Positions 17,797 through 26,965 of a stretch of 64,000 nt of DNA are shown here, one piece after another. Where the stretch lies: positions 6,072,567 through 6,136,566 of the forward strand of contig NZ_CP037423.1 in the NCBI RefSeq assembly GCF_007754155.1, written 5' to 3'. How positions within the stretch are numbered: the stretch's first letter is position 1; each line of letters begins with the position of its first letter. Position numbers and translations under genes: made by a program. The notes under the pieces were generated by a model that did not search any database, was not told the DNA's origin, and saw nothing but the letters and a program-made list of their open reading frames with translations. This DNA comes from Stieleria neptunia. GTDB lineage: Bacteria > Planctomycetota > Planctomycetia > Pirellulales > Pirellulaceae.

Positions 17797-20628
17797 TCAG
17801 GACTGCCAACTTGGCGACACGCTCCGACCCCGCGCCGCGGCAGCTTGGAGATGACAGGCAATCTGGCGACGATTCAGCTTGCGAATCTGGCAAACTTCCT
17901 CCATCGTGAATCCGTCGCTGAACAGCCGCCAGGTCCAGTACGCGTCGCGTTCACCGACCGACTCGTCCGTCCCGTCTGGCGGATCAGGGGCTGGCTGGGC
18001 GGGATGATTGTTATCGGAATCGGATTCCCGCAGCGCCGGCGACTCCTCCGCAGTCGGTTCGGCCGTCCCTAAGTCTAACGGCCCCCCCGGCGGTACCGCA
18101 ACGTCACTCCCCGCGGTCGCGGTTCCCTGATCCTCTGTCTCGCTCAGGCAACCGCGGATGATCTCCAGAATGTCGTAGCCATGCTGCTCCATGGTGGCCG
18201 GCCCGATCCCCGAGACGACTTCCAGTTCGCTGCTGCTTTGCGGACGAATGTCCGCCAGCCGGTCGATCGTCGAATTGGTCAGGACTCGATAGGCGGGAAT
18301 TCCCAGCGCCGCGGACGCTCGGCGCCGCCAACGTTTGAGCGCCTCGCCGATCTCATCGGCCAGCTTCTTTTCGGGGCTGGTCAAATCATCGAGGGTGATG
18401 GGGATGCCGGACTGCGGTTGCGGCTGGGTTTCGCTCAAGGCAACGTCGTCCTGCGCCGGCGACGATTGCGAATCCGGATCGGCTTTGGCCACGTCGGTCG
18501 ATTCGATGTGCCGCGCCGCCGCGGCCAGCCCTCGGGCGAGCCCCTTGGACAACGTGAACGATGCCGGGAGCGGAGATTTCAGGTGCATCACCGACTTGCC
18601 GAAGTCGCTGATTTCGACCGTCGGGCGACGTTGATCGACTTCACGTTGCTCGATCATCCCATGCTCGATCATCGCATCGATGACCTTGCTCAATTGTGCC
18701 TGTTTCATCGAGGACAACATCCCGTAGGTGCTCAATCGTTGCAGCTTCCACTGGGTGATGCGTTTGTTCTGGGACCCGCACAACATCTGGGCGACCAGAT
18801 TCTTGCCGAATCGACCGTGCATGCGGGTGACGCCGCTAAGGATGACGCGTAAACCACACAGCAACGCGTTGGCATCGGATTCGGTCAGGCCGTCCGTGAC
18901 CGCGCTGCTCGCATTGCTTGCGTTGTCGATGTCACAGCGATCACACTTTCCACAATTCTTGCTTTCCGGGTCGCCGAAATAGTCCAGGATCACGCGTTGG
19001 CGGCATCCGCCGGTTCGGGCGAAACCGATGACGGCTTCTAATTTTTCGTATTCGTTCGCTTTTCGCCGCGCAAGTTCTTCGAAATCGATCTCCAGGTTCT
19101 CGAAGGGGACGTCGCGCTGGACAAAATGGACGGCGCGTCCGCGGAACGGGGGACAGTAGTCGAACGCGTTCAACCGACTCAGCTCACGCAAGGTCCGCAT
19201 CAATTGCTCGCGATCGACATCGGCCAATTCCATCAAACGGTTGGGCCGCACGTAGACGTCATCATTCCGGCGTCGACCGACAACTTTCTCGATCGCGGTC
19301 ATCACGCGGCGGCGGAGTTTCGCTTCTTTCGGCAAGAAATCCAGCAGGGTCGGGGCGTCGCTGTCGATCCGAACGAGCAACTGGTTTTGGCTGCTGTCGA
19401 GCCGCCGCAGCACGCCGGCTTTGGCGAGCAGCGTCTGGGCGGTCCCGATCGCTTCGGAACTGTCCGCATCGATCGCATCGCGGACTTGATCGAGCGTCAG
19501 CTCGATCGGGTCTTCCGGACGCGAGAGCAAATACTGATAGACCTTGTTGACGATCGCTTTGGAGGGGTAACGGTTCTCGATGAAGAACTCTTGGATGTAG
19601 CGATCATGGTACGAGAAAAACAGTCGGCAATCGCTCTCCAGTCCGTCGCGTCCTGCGCGGCCGGCTTCCTGATAATAGGCCTCCAACGTTCCCGGCATGT
19701 TGTAGTGGGCGACGAATCGGATGTCGGACTTGTCGATCCCCATGCCAAACGCGTTGGTGGCAACGATCCCCGCCAACTCGCCGGACATGAACTTTTCCTG
19801 CACGATGCGGCGTTTCTCTGACTCCATGCCACCGTGATAGACACCGATCGGGCGGCGTGTCTTTTCGGGCAACCATTCGCCGATCGCTTCGCACGACTTT
19901 CGTGTCGCGGCATAGATGATTCCCGCGCCGTCCTGACTCTTGACGAATTCGGTCAGCTGGTCTTCTTTTTCCAGATCCGTCTTGCTCTGAGAAACCCCGA
20001 AATGCAGATTCGTGCGGGCAAACCCCGTCACAAAAACTTTGGGGGATTGCAGATCCAACAGCGCACAAACGTCGTCACGCACCATCGGTGTCGCGGTAGC
20101 GGTCAGCGCGATCGTTTGTAGACCACCCAGGTACTGCGAGCGGACTTGGCCCAATCGCGAGTAATCGGGGCGAAAGTCGTGCCCCCATTCGCTGACGCAG
20201 TGGGCTTCGTCCACCGCAAGCAACGTGACTTGGCAGCGTTGCAAGGTTTCCAGAAATCGACCGTTGCGCAGCCGTTCCGGTGCGACATAGACCATTTCCA
20301 GTTCGCCCCGGGCCATCGATTCCATCACGTCTTCTTGTTCGCGGGCGCTGAGCGTGGAATTGATCAGTCGGGCGGCGATTCCCAATTGCCGCAGCGTGTC
20401 GACTTGGTCCTTCATCAACGCGATCAGGGGCGAAACGACAATCGTCGTGCCGGGACGGGCCAGGCTGGGCAGCTGGTAACAGAGGCTTTTCCCACCGCCG
20501 GTCGGCATCACGCACATGACGTCTTCACCGCTGGCGACGGCTTCGATCACGTCACGCTGGCCGGGGCGAAATTCGCTCAGGCCGAACCGCGAGAGCAACG
20601 AATCGTAGTCGGTGGCAGTGGCATTCAT
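17797..20628 (-). CDS. recQ: RecQ-family ATP-dependent DNA helicase, long form
   Basis: This 3'-5' DNA helicase of recombination and repair has 943 residues. Walker A MPTGGGKS has Lys47, and the DEAH box is at 140-143 followed by CVSEWGHDFRP. The second helicase half includes QEAGRAGRDG. A zinc-binding RQC region has the cysteines CRQR, CGKCDRC near 550-575. The HRDC domain (around 770-830, with LGIPAYRVLTN) is present. A further C-terminal extension of about 100 residues ends in a helix-turn-helix-like segment (TMEEVCQIRKLNRRQIACHL). The E. coli protein has about 610 residues, so roughly 330 are extra. A TATACT box (complement of 20664-20669) lies about 36 bases upstream. Confidence 0.93.
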   Translation of the reverse strand: MNATATDYDSLLSRFGLSEFRPGQRDVIEAVASGEDVMCVMPTGGGKSLCYQLPSLARPGTTIVVSPLIALMKDQVDTLRQLGIAARLINSTLSAREQEDVMESMARGELEMVYVAPERLRNGRFLETLQRCQVTLLAVDEAHCVSEWGHDFRPDYSRLGQVRSQYLGGLQTIALTATATPMVRDDVCALLDLQSPKVFVTGFARTNLHFGVSQSKTDLEKEDQLTEFVKSQDGAGIIYAATRKSCEAIGEWLPEKTRRPIGVYHGGMESEKRRIVQEKFMSGELAGIVATNAFGMGIDKSDIRFVAHYNMPGTLEAYYQEAGRAGRDGLESDCRLFFSYHDRYIQEFFIENRYPSKAIVNKVYQYLLSRPEDPIELTLDQVRDAIDADSSEAIGTAQTLLAKAGVLRRLDSSQNQLLVRIDSDAPTLLDFLPKEAKLRRRVMTAIEKVVGRRRNDDVYVRPNRLMELADVDREQLMRTLRELSRLNAFDYCPPFRGRAVHFVQRDVPFENLEIDFEELARRKANEYEKLEAVIGFARTGGCRQRVILDYFGDPESKNCGKCDRCDIDNASNASSAVTDGLTESDANALLCGLRVILSGVTRMHGRFGKNLVAQMLCGSQNKRITQWKLQRLSTYGMLSSMKQAQLSKVIDAMIEHGMIEQREVDQRRPTVEISDFGKSVMHLKSPLPASFTLSKGLARGLAAAARHIESTDVAKADPDSQSSPAQDDVALSETQPQPQSGIPITLDDLTSPEKKLADEIGEALKRWRRRASAALGIPAYRVLTNSTIDRLADIRPQSSSELEVVSGIGPATMEQHGYDILEIIRGCLSETEDQGTATAGSDVAVPPGGPLDLGTAEPTAEESPALRESDSDNNHPAQPAPDPPDGTDESVGERDAYWTWRLFSDGFTMEEVCQIRKLNRRQIACHLQAAAARGRSVSPSWQS

Positions 20629-20692
20629 GAATCAGTCCGTTTGAGAAGGCGTGTGCGGTCAAAAGTATACGGATTTCCCATCCATTGGCGAT

Positions 20693-20734
20693 CCGCGACC
20701 CGCCCGCCGCGACCCGCCCGCCGCGACCGGCCCG
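20693..20734. repeat. Short 14-bp tandem repeat
   Basis: Three copies of CCGCGACCCGCCCG (20693-20706, 20707-20720, and 20721-20734 with one change) lie in the divergent promoter region between recQ and the LamG-like gene. Confidence 0.8.
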
Positions 20735-20828
20735 CGATGACAACAGCCGATGGCAGTCTGGGGCAACCTCGTCTATACTCGATCGTTTCTGCCGCCGTGA
20801 CCTGATTCAACCGAGCCTGCACTTCGCC

Positions 20829-21533
20829 ATGACGCATGCCATGCACTGTGCCCGACCGCTGTCTTTCCGCTTCTCAACGGTCACCCCCCTGCTTTTCCGG
20901 CTCGTCGTGCTGATCCTGGCCGGCACCGTCTGGGGCCAGGGACGCGGAATCGCCAACGAACCGGTTTTTACCGATGATTTCGAGTCTGGGACCAGCCGCT
21001 GGGAAATGCTCGACCCGAAGACCTGGAAACACAGCACCCGCGACGGCTCCAAAACGATCGAAATCACCGACCGCAGCAGCGAATACAAGCCGCCCGTGCG
21101 CAGCCCCCTGCATGTCGCACTGATCAAGGACCTGGAACTGGGCAGCTTCGAAATCCACTTTCGGGTCAAAAGCACCAAAGACACCGGAAATCATCGCGAT
21201 TGCTGTGTGTTTTTCAATTATCGCGACGACCAGCACTTTTATTACGTGCACCTGGGGGCCCGGCCCGACCCGCACAGCGGTCAAATCATGATCGTCAACG
21301 AAGCCCCCCGTCGGGCACTGACCGACAACACCCGCGAAACGCCCTGGGACGACCAATGGCACCAGGTCAAACTGGTGCGAGACGTCGAATCGGGCAGAAT
21401 CGCCATTTTTTTTGACGACATGACTCAACCGCAGATGGAGGTGTTTGACAAAACGTTCACCCACGGACGAATCGGCCTCGGGTCGTTTGACGACTTAAAC
21501 GCCTTCGATGATGTTGTCGTCTTCGCAAACTAG
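20829..21533 (+). CDS. Secreted LamG/DUF1080-like protein
   Basis: From the ATG at 20829 the protein has 234 residues. A signal sequence (about 15-40, LLFRLVVLILAGTVWG) precedes a single beta-sandwich domain of the concanavalin-like type. Its start, FTDDFESGTSRWEM, and the segment HFYYVHLGARPDPHSGQIM resemble the 3-keto-disaccharide hydrolase/DUF1080 family, which is common in planctomycetes. The domain ends GRIGLGSFDDLNAFDDVVVF, a usual final strand. It probably binds or cleaves sugars outside the cytoplasm. A TATACT box at 20772-20777 may be its -10 element. The start is uncertain (ATG 20841 is also possible). Confidence 0.78.
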   Translation: MTHAMHCARPLSFRFSTVTPLLFRLVVLILAGTVWGQGRGIANEPVFTDDFESGTSRWEMLDPKTWKHSTRDGSKTIEITDRSSEYKPPVRSPLHVALIKDLELGSFEIHFRVKSTKDTGNHRDCCVFFNYRDDQHFYYVHLGARPDPHSGQIMIVNEAPRRALTDNTRETPWDDQWHQVKLVRDVESGRIAIFFDDMTQPQMEVFDKTFTHGRIGLGSFDDLNAFDDVVVFAN

Positions 21534-21611
21534 CCACGGCAGACGCCGATTCAATCTCTTCTCTCCAACGGCTCAGTTGGACTTCACACCAAAACAAGGA
21601 ATCTGCAGCGG

Positions 21612-22355
21612 ATGAGCGATTACGGAATGTTCAGCGATGATTTTTATCTCAACATGAACTTGGCAACCGAAATGGATCTGCCGCAAAATCGCGAGTCCGT
21701 GCTACACTATTTCGAACAGGTCAGACGCCGTTACCCCCAGATGCTGAACTTCTATTCCCGCGAGAAGTCAGAATTTGTGCTCGAAGAAGAAAAGGAAAAG
21801 GGTTCCTACCGCTGGGTTTCGATCGAGCCCCGGCGGCTCAACAGCGGTTCGGTCAACCCCGAATCGTTGGAGGCCGCGATCGACCAGCACCGCAGCGTTC
21901 TGGAACTGGTTCCCTATGAGCTTTCCATCACGCCGCTGGATTGCGAAGCGCTCAGCGTGATGTTGGGATTCGATTTCAACTATCGCGGGAACCACAACGA
22001 GATTTTGAACCAGGCGATCGGAATCGCGCCGGCTCTGGAACGGTTTACCACACTGCCCTACGGCAAAGTGCTCTCCAATGAGCCCTCGCTGCAATTCGCA
22101 CTCGATGAAGAATGCCGGACCCAGTGCCGCATCAGCTTCGAATCCCGCACCACGGCCTATCAGGTGCGGACCGGGGAATACAGCGAAGATCAATTGAGCG
22201 TTTACCTGACGGTCCGCCGCTACGACAGCCTGGGCCCGGATGAATCGTTCGACAACGAATTCATGCGGCTGTCGTCGCTCTGTCGCGATCTGGTCGACGA
22301 GTATCTCGTTGCCGCCGTCTTACGACCGCTGCAAGAAGCGATCTCGCTGCACTGA
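21612..22355 (+). CDS. Conserved hypothetical protein
   Basis: This 247-residue cytoplasmic protein has no signal or membrane segment and no motif that I can assign. The sequence is well mixed and codon use is like its neighbours, so it is a real gene. Features include an acidic-basic stretch VLEEEKEKGSYRW (about 56-68) and a helical C-terminus. The predicted alternation of strands and helices suggests a compact alpha/beta fold. It lies 78 bases after the LamG-like gene on the same strand and converges on the acyltransferase gene with 16 bases between. Confidence 0.7.
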   Translation: MSDYGMFSDDFYLNMNLATEMDLPQNRESVLHYFEQVRRRYPQMLNFYSREKSEFVLEEEKEKGSYRWVSIEPRRLNSGSVNPESLEAAIDQHRSVLELVPYELSITPLDCEALSVMLGFDFNYRGNHNEILNQAIGIAPALERFTTLPYGKVLSNEPSLQFALDEECRTQCRISFESRTTAYQVRTGEYSEDQLSVYLTVRRYDSLGPDESFDNEFMRLSSLCRDLVDEYLVAAVLRPLQEAISLH

Positions 22356-22371
22356 TGCCGTTCCGCGTTGT

Positions 22372-23754
22372 TCAAAATTGAAAGTACACGAACGGGGTAA
22401 AGCCCCGCGGCGCGTACAGGACCAAGCACCAGATCATCACGGTCGTCACGATCGGTGTGTACCAGCGTTCGGCCCGCAAACGCATCGCGATTCTCATTCG
22501 AGTGGTCCAGGCGGCGTGTTCGAGCACCATGATCCCGATCGCCGCGATCGCCAACGGCGGATACCAATCCATCCCCGGTGACTGAAATAGCATTTGCCGC
22601 GTGATGGACGCAAATTGGTCCAGCGAGGTGCTGCGAAACAGCACCCAGCCGAAAACGACGACCAAGAACGTCGACAGCCGTCCCAGCCACACGGCCTTGC
22701 GCAACTCATAACGCCGGCGCAGCTCGCGTTCGCAAACCAGCGCCGTGCCATGCCACAGCCCCCACAGCACAAACGTCCATGCCGCCCCGTGCCACAGCCC
22801 GCCCAGCACCATCGTGATGATCAAATTGACGTTCGTACGAAACCCGCCACAACGACTGCCTCCCAGCGGAATGTACAGGTAGTCACGCAGCCAACGTGAA
22901 AGCGTCATGTGCCAGCGGTGCCAAAAATCGGCGACGCTGGTCGCCAAGTAGGGGTGTCGAAAGTTCTTAGGAAATCGATAGCCCAGCATCTTCGCCACAC
23001 CAATCGCGATATCGGTGTAGCCGGAAAAATCATAGTAGATCTGTCCCGCGTATCCGATCACCGCCAGCCAGACGGTCAGTCCGCCGTAGAGCTGCGGGGC
23101 CGCGAACACGACATCGACGACTTCGCCCAAGCGGTCCGCCAAAAGCACTTTCTTGACCAACCCACAAAGCGCCAATTGAAATCCGCCATAAAAACGCCGC
23201 GACGACCAGTTCGGACGCCGCGATAGCTGGGGCAACAATTCACTGGCGCGCACGATCGGTCCGGCGACCAACTGGGGAAAGAACGCGACATACAACGCAA
23301 AATCGAGCAGCGAATCGGTCGGGCGGATCTTTCCACGATAAACGTCGATCGTGTAGCTGAGCGTCTGGAAGGTGTAAAACGAAATGCCGACCGGCAAGAT
23401 GATGTTCAACGTGCCCGCGTTCAGACCGGCCGATTCGATCAACGGTGTCGCGGATTCGATAAAGAAATTGAAGTACTTGAAGAAGCCCAGCACGCCCAGG
23501 TTGACGCCAAGACTGACGCACAACCACGCTCGCTTGCCCCGAGACGCGACCGCGTTGGAAATCCGCCGAGCCACAAAGAAGTCGACTGCCGTTGACAACA
23601 ACAACAGCCCACAAAAACGGTAGTCCCAGTACGAATAAAAGTAGTAGCTTGCCGCAAGCAGAATCAGATTGCGCGGCACCCGCGTGCGACACCGCCACAC
23701 GGCCAACAGGATCAATCCCAAAAAGATCAGAAACTCGATCTGCGTGAACTGCAT
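22372..23754 (-). CDS. MBOAT family O-acyltransferase (AlgI-like)
   Basis: This polytopic membrane enzyme transfers acyl groups, usually acetyl, to a polysaccharide or other exported substrate. It has 460 residues with roughly ten hydrophobic segments. The conserved region WHRWHMTLSRWLRDYLYIPL (about 280-300) and the catalytic-histidine segment GGLWHGAAW (about 325-333) are present, as in AlgI and DltB. The next gene downstream of its start (23761-24822) encodes an SGNH-like protein on the same strand, 6 bases away, as is common for AlgI/AlgJ-type pairs. No alginate genes are nearby, so the acylated polymer is unknown. Confidence 0.92.
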   Translation of the reverse strand: MQFTQIEFLIFLGLILLAVWRCRTRVPRNLILLAASYYFYSYWDYRFCGLLLLSTAVDFFVARRISNAVASRGKRAWLCVSLGVNLGVLGFFKYFNFFIESATPLIESAGLNAGTLNIILPVGISFYTFQTLSYTIDVYRGKIRPTDSLLDFALYVAFFPQLVAGPIVRASELLPQLSRRPNWSSRRFYGGFQLALCGLVKKVLLADRLGEVVDVVFAAPQLYGGLTVWLAVIGYAGQIYYDFSGYTDIAIGVAKMLGYRFPKNFRHPYLATSVADFWHRWHMTLSRWLRDYLYIPLGGSRCGGFRTNVNLIITMVLGGLWHGAAWTFVLWGLWHGTALVCERELRRRYELRKAVWLGRLSTFLVVVFGWVLFRSTSLDQFASITRQMLFQSPGMDWYPPLAIAAIGIMVLEHAAWTTRMRIAMRLRAERWYTPIVTTVMIWCLVLYAPRGFTPFVYFQF

Positions 23755-23760
23755 CGTGGA

Positions 23761-24822
23761 TCAGTCCTTCGCCGAATCGTTGGGGACAGGCCGACCGCCC
23801 GGCGCCAGCCTACCGGGAATCTTCAACAACTGTTCCGCAATGATTCGGTTCCCAGTCGCGTTGTAATGCCCCACCCCGAATTGGCCGTTGTGAAATCCTC
23901 GTGGCCAATCGCCCGCGTGGGCCGCCGCGTTCATCGCGTCTCGCGCGTCGAGAACGTCAAAACCATGATCCGCACACTGGCGGCGGAATCGTTCAAACAA
24001 CTCCTGATTCGGGTCATCGAACTTGGTTTCACCATCGATGATCGCGGGAATCAACGGCGCGTAGACAAAGATGCACGGCGCGTCGCATTGTTGATGCAGC
24101 CGTTCCAACTGACGGGAGAATCGATCTGCCAACGTTGCATTGGATACCCTCGCACGGGACGACTGGGACTGGCCGGACGCGGTGGGGCCGCGTGGCCCGT
24201 GGAGCGGACCGGGGCGAAACCTCAGCCGACGACGCGTCGTTCCGTCGCCGGTCGTGACGAGGTTGCGCGCCGCTTGAATCAGGAAGGCGGGAAACATCTC
24301 GCTGATTTTGGATCGCGATGGATTCAACCCATCGTCCACGCCACCGATCTCCACCGTCCAGTCGGACCACTCGGCAACCAGGAAGACATGCGCGTCAATT
24401 CCGACCGCATCGTTGTCACTCAACGTTGCGATCTGTGCAATCCAGTCGTTGCAGTCGTCGCCGCTGCGCGCGAACGGATAGACGTGGATCGGATCGGAAG
24501 ACAATCGTGCGACCTGGGCCGCGATCTTGTCTCGATCATCGACACAAACCCCTTCGGCCTGGGAGTCTCCCCAGAGCGCCAGACGCAGTCCGCCGCGATC
24601 ATCGCGATCCAACGCCACTTTTCCCGGCATCCCCAACGGTCCGATCTGCGTTGTCGCATACCCTTCACTACGCCAACGGTAATTCGATCCCGGTTGCAGC
24701 ACCGCGACTCCACGCGTCGGGTCGTCGATGCGTGGCACGTAGCTGCGCACGAACCAGGGTGAAGTGACGGCCACCAAAGCGGTTCCCAGCAGCATCCCGA
24801 CGAACCATCGACGCAGCATCAC
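23761..24822 (-). CDS. Membrane-anchored SGNH-hydrolase-like protein, MBOAT partner
   Basis: This 353-residue protein has one N-terminal hydrophobic segment (about 7-24) that anchors or exports it. An SGNH block I motif GDSQ is at 85-88 (candidate Ser87), and a block V-like segment with His at about residue 319 (HYNATGN) is also present. The fold should be like AlgJ, AlgX or other acetyl-transfer and esterase partners that work in the periplasm with an MBOAT protein. The Asp partner of the His is not in the usual DxxH spacing, so catalysis is likely but not certain. It is transcribed with the acyltransferase. Confidence 0.78.
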   Translation of the reverse strand: MMLRRWFVGMLLGTALVAVTSPWFVRSYVPRIDDPTRGVAVLQPGSNYRWRSEGYATTQIGPLGMPGKVALDRDDRGGLRLALWGDSQAEGVCVDDRDKIAAQVARLSSDPIHVYPFARSGDDCNDWIAQIATLSDNDAVGIDAHVFLVAEWSDWTVEIGGVDDGLNPSRSKISEMFPAFLIQAARNLVTTGDGTTRRRLRFRPGPLHGPRGPTASGQSQSSRARVSNATLADRFSRQLERLHQQCDAPCIFVYAPLIPAIIDGETKFDDPNQELFERFRRQCADHGFDVLDARDAMNAAAHAGDWPRGFHNGQFGVGHYNATGNRIIAEQLLKIPGRLAPGGRPVPNDSAKD

Positions 24823-25329
24823 TTGCCCACGGCAGAAGGAATCGGAGAAATCATCCCAGCCCCAGAGGGGCTGTCGGGCGGCGCGATGCGAAGCATGGTG
24901 GAGGAAACGTGTGAGAGAAGTCAGGCGACACGTGCAGCTATAGGATACTCAGATCGGATCAACGCCACAGGTCCCACCCACACGCCACTGGCTGACGGCC
25001 AATGCCGCATACTTTGCACCAAGCGGGGTGTTTTTTGCAGCGGTAGGGCGCGAGCCCTCCGGTCTTGCACGGTGAAACCGGACGGCTCGCGGGCTGTCGG
25101 TTTTGTGAGCCGCGACGCGCAAGCGGCCGGGCACTGTGACGTTGCCCGAGGCCTTACGGCCAGCGGCTCACCATTAACTCAGCAGAACCCGACTAAATCG
25201 ACAGCCCGCTCGCGCCGTTCCGCTAACACGTTCAGAGCCAATGCCAGCGGGACGCGTCAGCGAGCGGTCCGATTGGTGTATGATTTGGGGCACAAACGAT
25301 GATTTGCTTGTCTACGTGAGTCCTTTTGG
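24823..25329. other. Divergent intergenic region holding repeat copy C
   Basis: These 507 bases lie between the divergent SGNH and rhomboid genes. The main content is a full nested hairpin element (25039-25226). A TATGAT hexamer at about 25277-25282 could be a -10 box for the rhomboid gene, but no good -35 accompanies it. Confidence 0.6.
25039..25226. repeat. Nested hairpin element, copy C
   Basis: The outer arms begin AGCGGTAGGGCGCGAGCCCT and end GCTCGCGCCGTTCCGCTAA. Inside, a 67-bp unit (25105-25171) begins GTGAGCCGCGACGCGCAAGC and ends GGCCAGCGGCTCAC, matching 12304-12370 over its full length with few changes. Copy A lacks the inner unit, which points to insertion of one element into another. 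Confidence 0.85.
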
Positions 25330-26682
25330 ATGATCATCCCTTACAGCACCGACGCGCCTCTCTATCACCTGCCTTGGGTCACGGGCAGTTTGATCGTCGC
25401 GAACATCGCCGTGTTCTTTGCAACCACCTTCCAGGTCTTTATCGGCACCTGGGAACCGGAGCAGATTGATTGGTTGTTGATTCAATTCAACCAAATCAAT
25501 CCGCTCCAGTGGCTGACGGGCAGCTTCATGCACTTTGACCCGTTCCATCTGATGGGCAACATGTTCTTCTTGTTCTGCTTCGGTCTGGTGGTCGAAGGCA
25601 AAGTCGGAAATCGTCGGTTCTTGGCCATCTATCTGCTGTCCTGTGCGTTGATCGGTGCAGTGGTGCAGATACCGATGTTCTTGATGGGCAGCGAAGAAGC
25701 GGCCGGTGGTGCGTCGGGGGCGATCTCGACCTTGATGGTGATCGCACTGATTTGGGCGCCGGAGAACGAGATCAGTATCTTTTACTTCTTCTTTCCTTTC
25801 GTTGGGACGGCCGAACCACGCATCGTGACGATCTGCGTGTTTTTTATCGGCCTGGATGTCCTCTCCGTCGTGTTCAGCGGGTTTGCGATGTCGGGCGCCA
25901 TGGGCCACGTGATCGGTGCCTTGATGGGGTTTCCGATCGGAATCTACTTTCTGAGAACCGACGAAGTGGATTGCGAAGGCTGGGACGCCATTTCTCGCAA
26001 CGATTGGTTGCAGCAATACCCTTTGCTGTACGGCGAAAAGCAACGAAAACGCGATCGCGACAAGCATGACGAAATTGAAAACCCGGTCGAGAAGGCGTTG
26101 CAGGTGACCGGCGGCGATGTTTCGAAAAGTCAATGGATCGGCCTGGCATCGACCAAGCGGAAACCCAAAACGCCATCACGCTCCCCCGTCGCACCGGCCG
26201 CTGCGGCGAAAAGGAAGACGCGCAAAAAGAAGCGGCAGACATCCGAAGTGTCGCCGGAACGCGTGGCCGAGAAGTGTCAGGCCCACCCCGAATTCAATCG
26301 CCTGGCCTACGTGCTCCGTCAGAGTCTGCAAACGAACAATTTGCCGGCGGCGCAGCAGGCGTTCTTGCGGCTGGACACGCTTAAAGTCGGCGCGGGTTTA
26401 GGCGAGACGACGTTGATGCGATACGCATCGGATCTTTGCACGCAAAAACAGTGGGTCAACGCAATTCGCCCGCTCGCCATCGTGGTGGAAAAACAAGGTT
26501 TGCTGGCCGACGACGCTTGCCTGCGGCTGGCACAGATTCAATTGCGAGTGCTGCAGCGCCGCGACCACGCCATCGCGACGCTGGAAAAGATCGTGGCACC
26601 GGAAGACCAATTGATCGACGCAGAAAAGAAAGAACGATTGCGCAAACGCGACGAACTACTCAGCCTGGCCCGCGGCGGGTAG
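25330..26682 (+). CDS. Rhomboid-family intramembrane serine protease with C-terminal extension
   Basis: This membrane protease cleaves substrates within the lipid bilayer. The first 230 residues hold about six hydrophobic segments. The catalytic Ser129 sits in GGASGAI, the catalytic His193 in GHVIGALMG, and the conserved HLMGN (73-77) forms the oxyanion region. A strongly basic linker (about 235-315, with AAAKRKTRKKKRQ) leads to a soluble helical region of about 140 residues that looks like degenerate TPR repeats. This tail is unusual for a rhomboid and may bind substrates or partners. Only a weak ribosome site precedes the ATG. Confidence 0.9.
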   Translation: MIIPYSTDAPLYHLPWVTGSLIVANIAVFFATTFQVFIGTWEPEQIDWLLIQFNQINPLQWLTGSFMHFDPFHLMGNMFFLFCFGLVVEGKVGNRRFLAIYLLSCALIGAVVQIPMFLMGSEEAAGGASGAISTLMVIALIWAPENEISIFYFFFPFVGTAEPRIVTICVFFIGLDVLSVVFSGFAMSGAMGHVIGALMGFPIGIYFLRTDEVDCEGWDAISRNDWLQQYPLLYGEKQRKRDRDKHDEIENPVEKALQVTGGDVSKSQWIGLASTKRKPKTPSRSPVAPAAAAKRKTRKKKRQTSEVSPERVAEKCQAHPEFNRLAYVLRQSLQTNNLPAAQQAFLRLDTLKVGAGLGETTLMRYASDLCTQKQWVNAIRPLAIVVEKQGLLADDACLRLAQIQLRVLQRRDHAIATLEKIVAPEDQLIDAEKKERLRKRDELLSLARGG

Positions 26683-26741
26683 TGGGGTAAGCATCCTGCT
26701 TGCCACCGTCCCAGGCTCCGCCTTACGCCGTGAACGATTTG

Positions 26742-26942
26742 TTAGCGGCAGGGCGCGAGCCCTCCGGTGTGTTGGCAAAGATGCGCAAGCCGGCAGGGCT
26801 TGCGGGCTGTCGATTGAGTGGAATTGGTCGAGGCAATGGTGAGCCGCTGGCCGTAAGGCCTCGGGCGGGCGCCTGGATGCCCGGCCGCTTACGCGTCGCG
26901 GCTCACTCACTAAACCGACAGCCGGCTGCGCCCTGCCGCTAA
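26742..26942. repeat. Nested hairpin element, copy D (inner unit inverted)
   Basis: The outer ends are TTAGCGGCAGGGCGCGAGCC and GGCTGCGCCCTGCCGCTAA. The inner unit (26839-26906) is the same as in copies B and C but in reverse orientation: it starts GTGAGCCGCTGGCCGTAAGG and ends CGCGTCGCGGCTCAC. It fills the gap between the convergent rhomboid and TPR genes. Confidence 0.85.
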
Positions 26943-26965
26943 TACTTCGTCACGCACGGCGTGAC

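Noticed and set aside
25312..26133. Long minus-strand frame of 273 codons opposite the rhomboid gene
   Set aside because: It is antisense to a gene with clear catalytic motifs, rich in His, Arg and Gln as typical for shadow frames at high GC.
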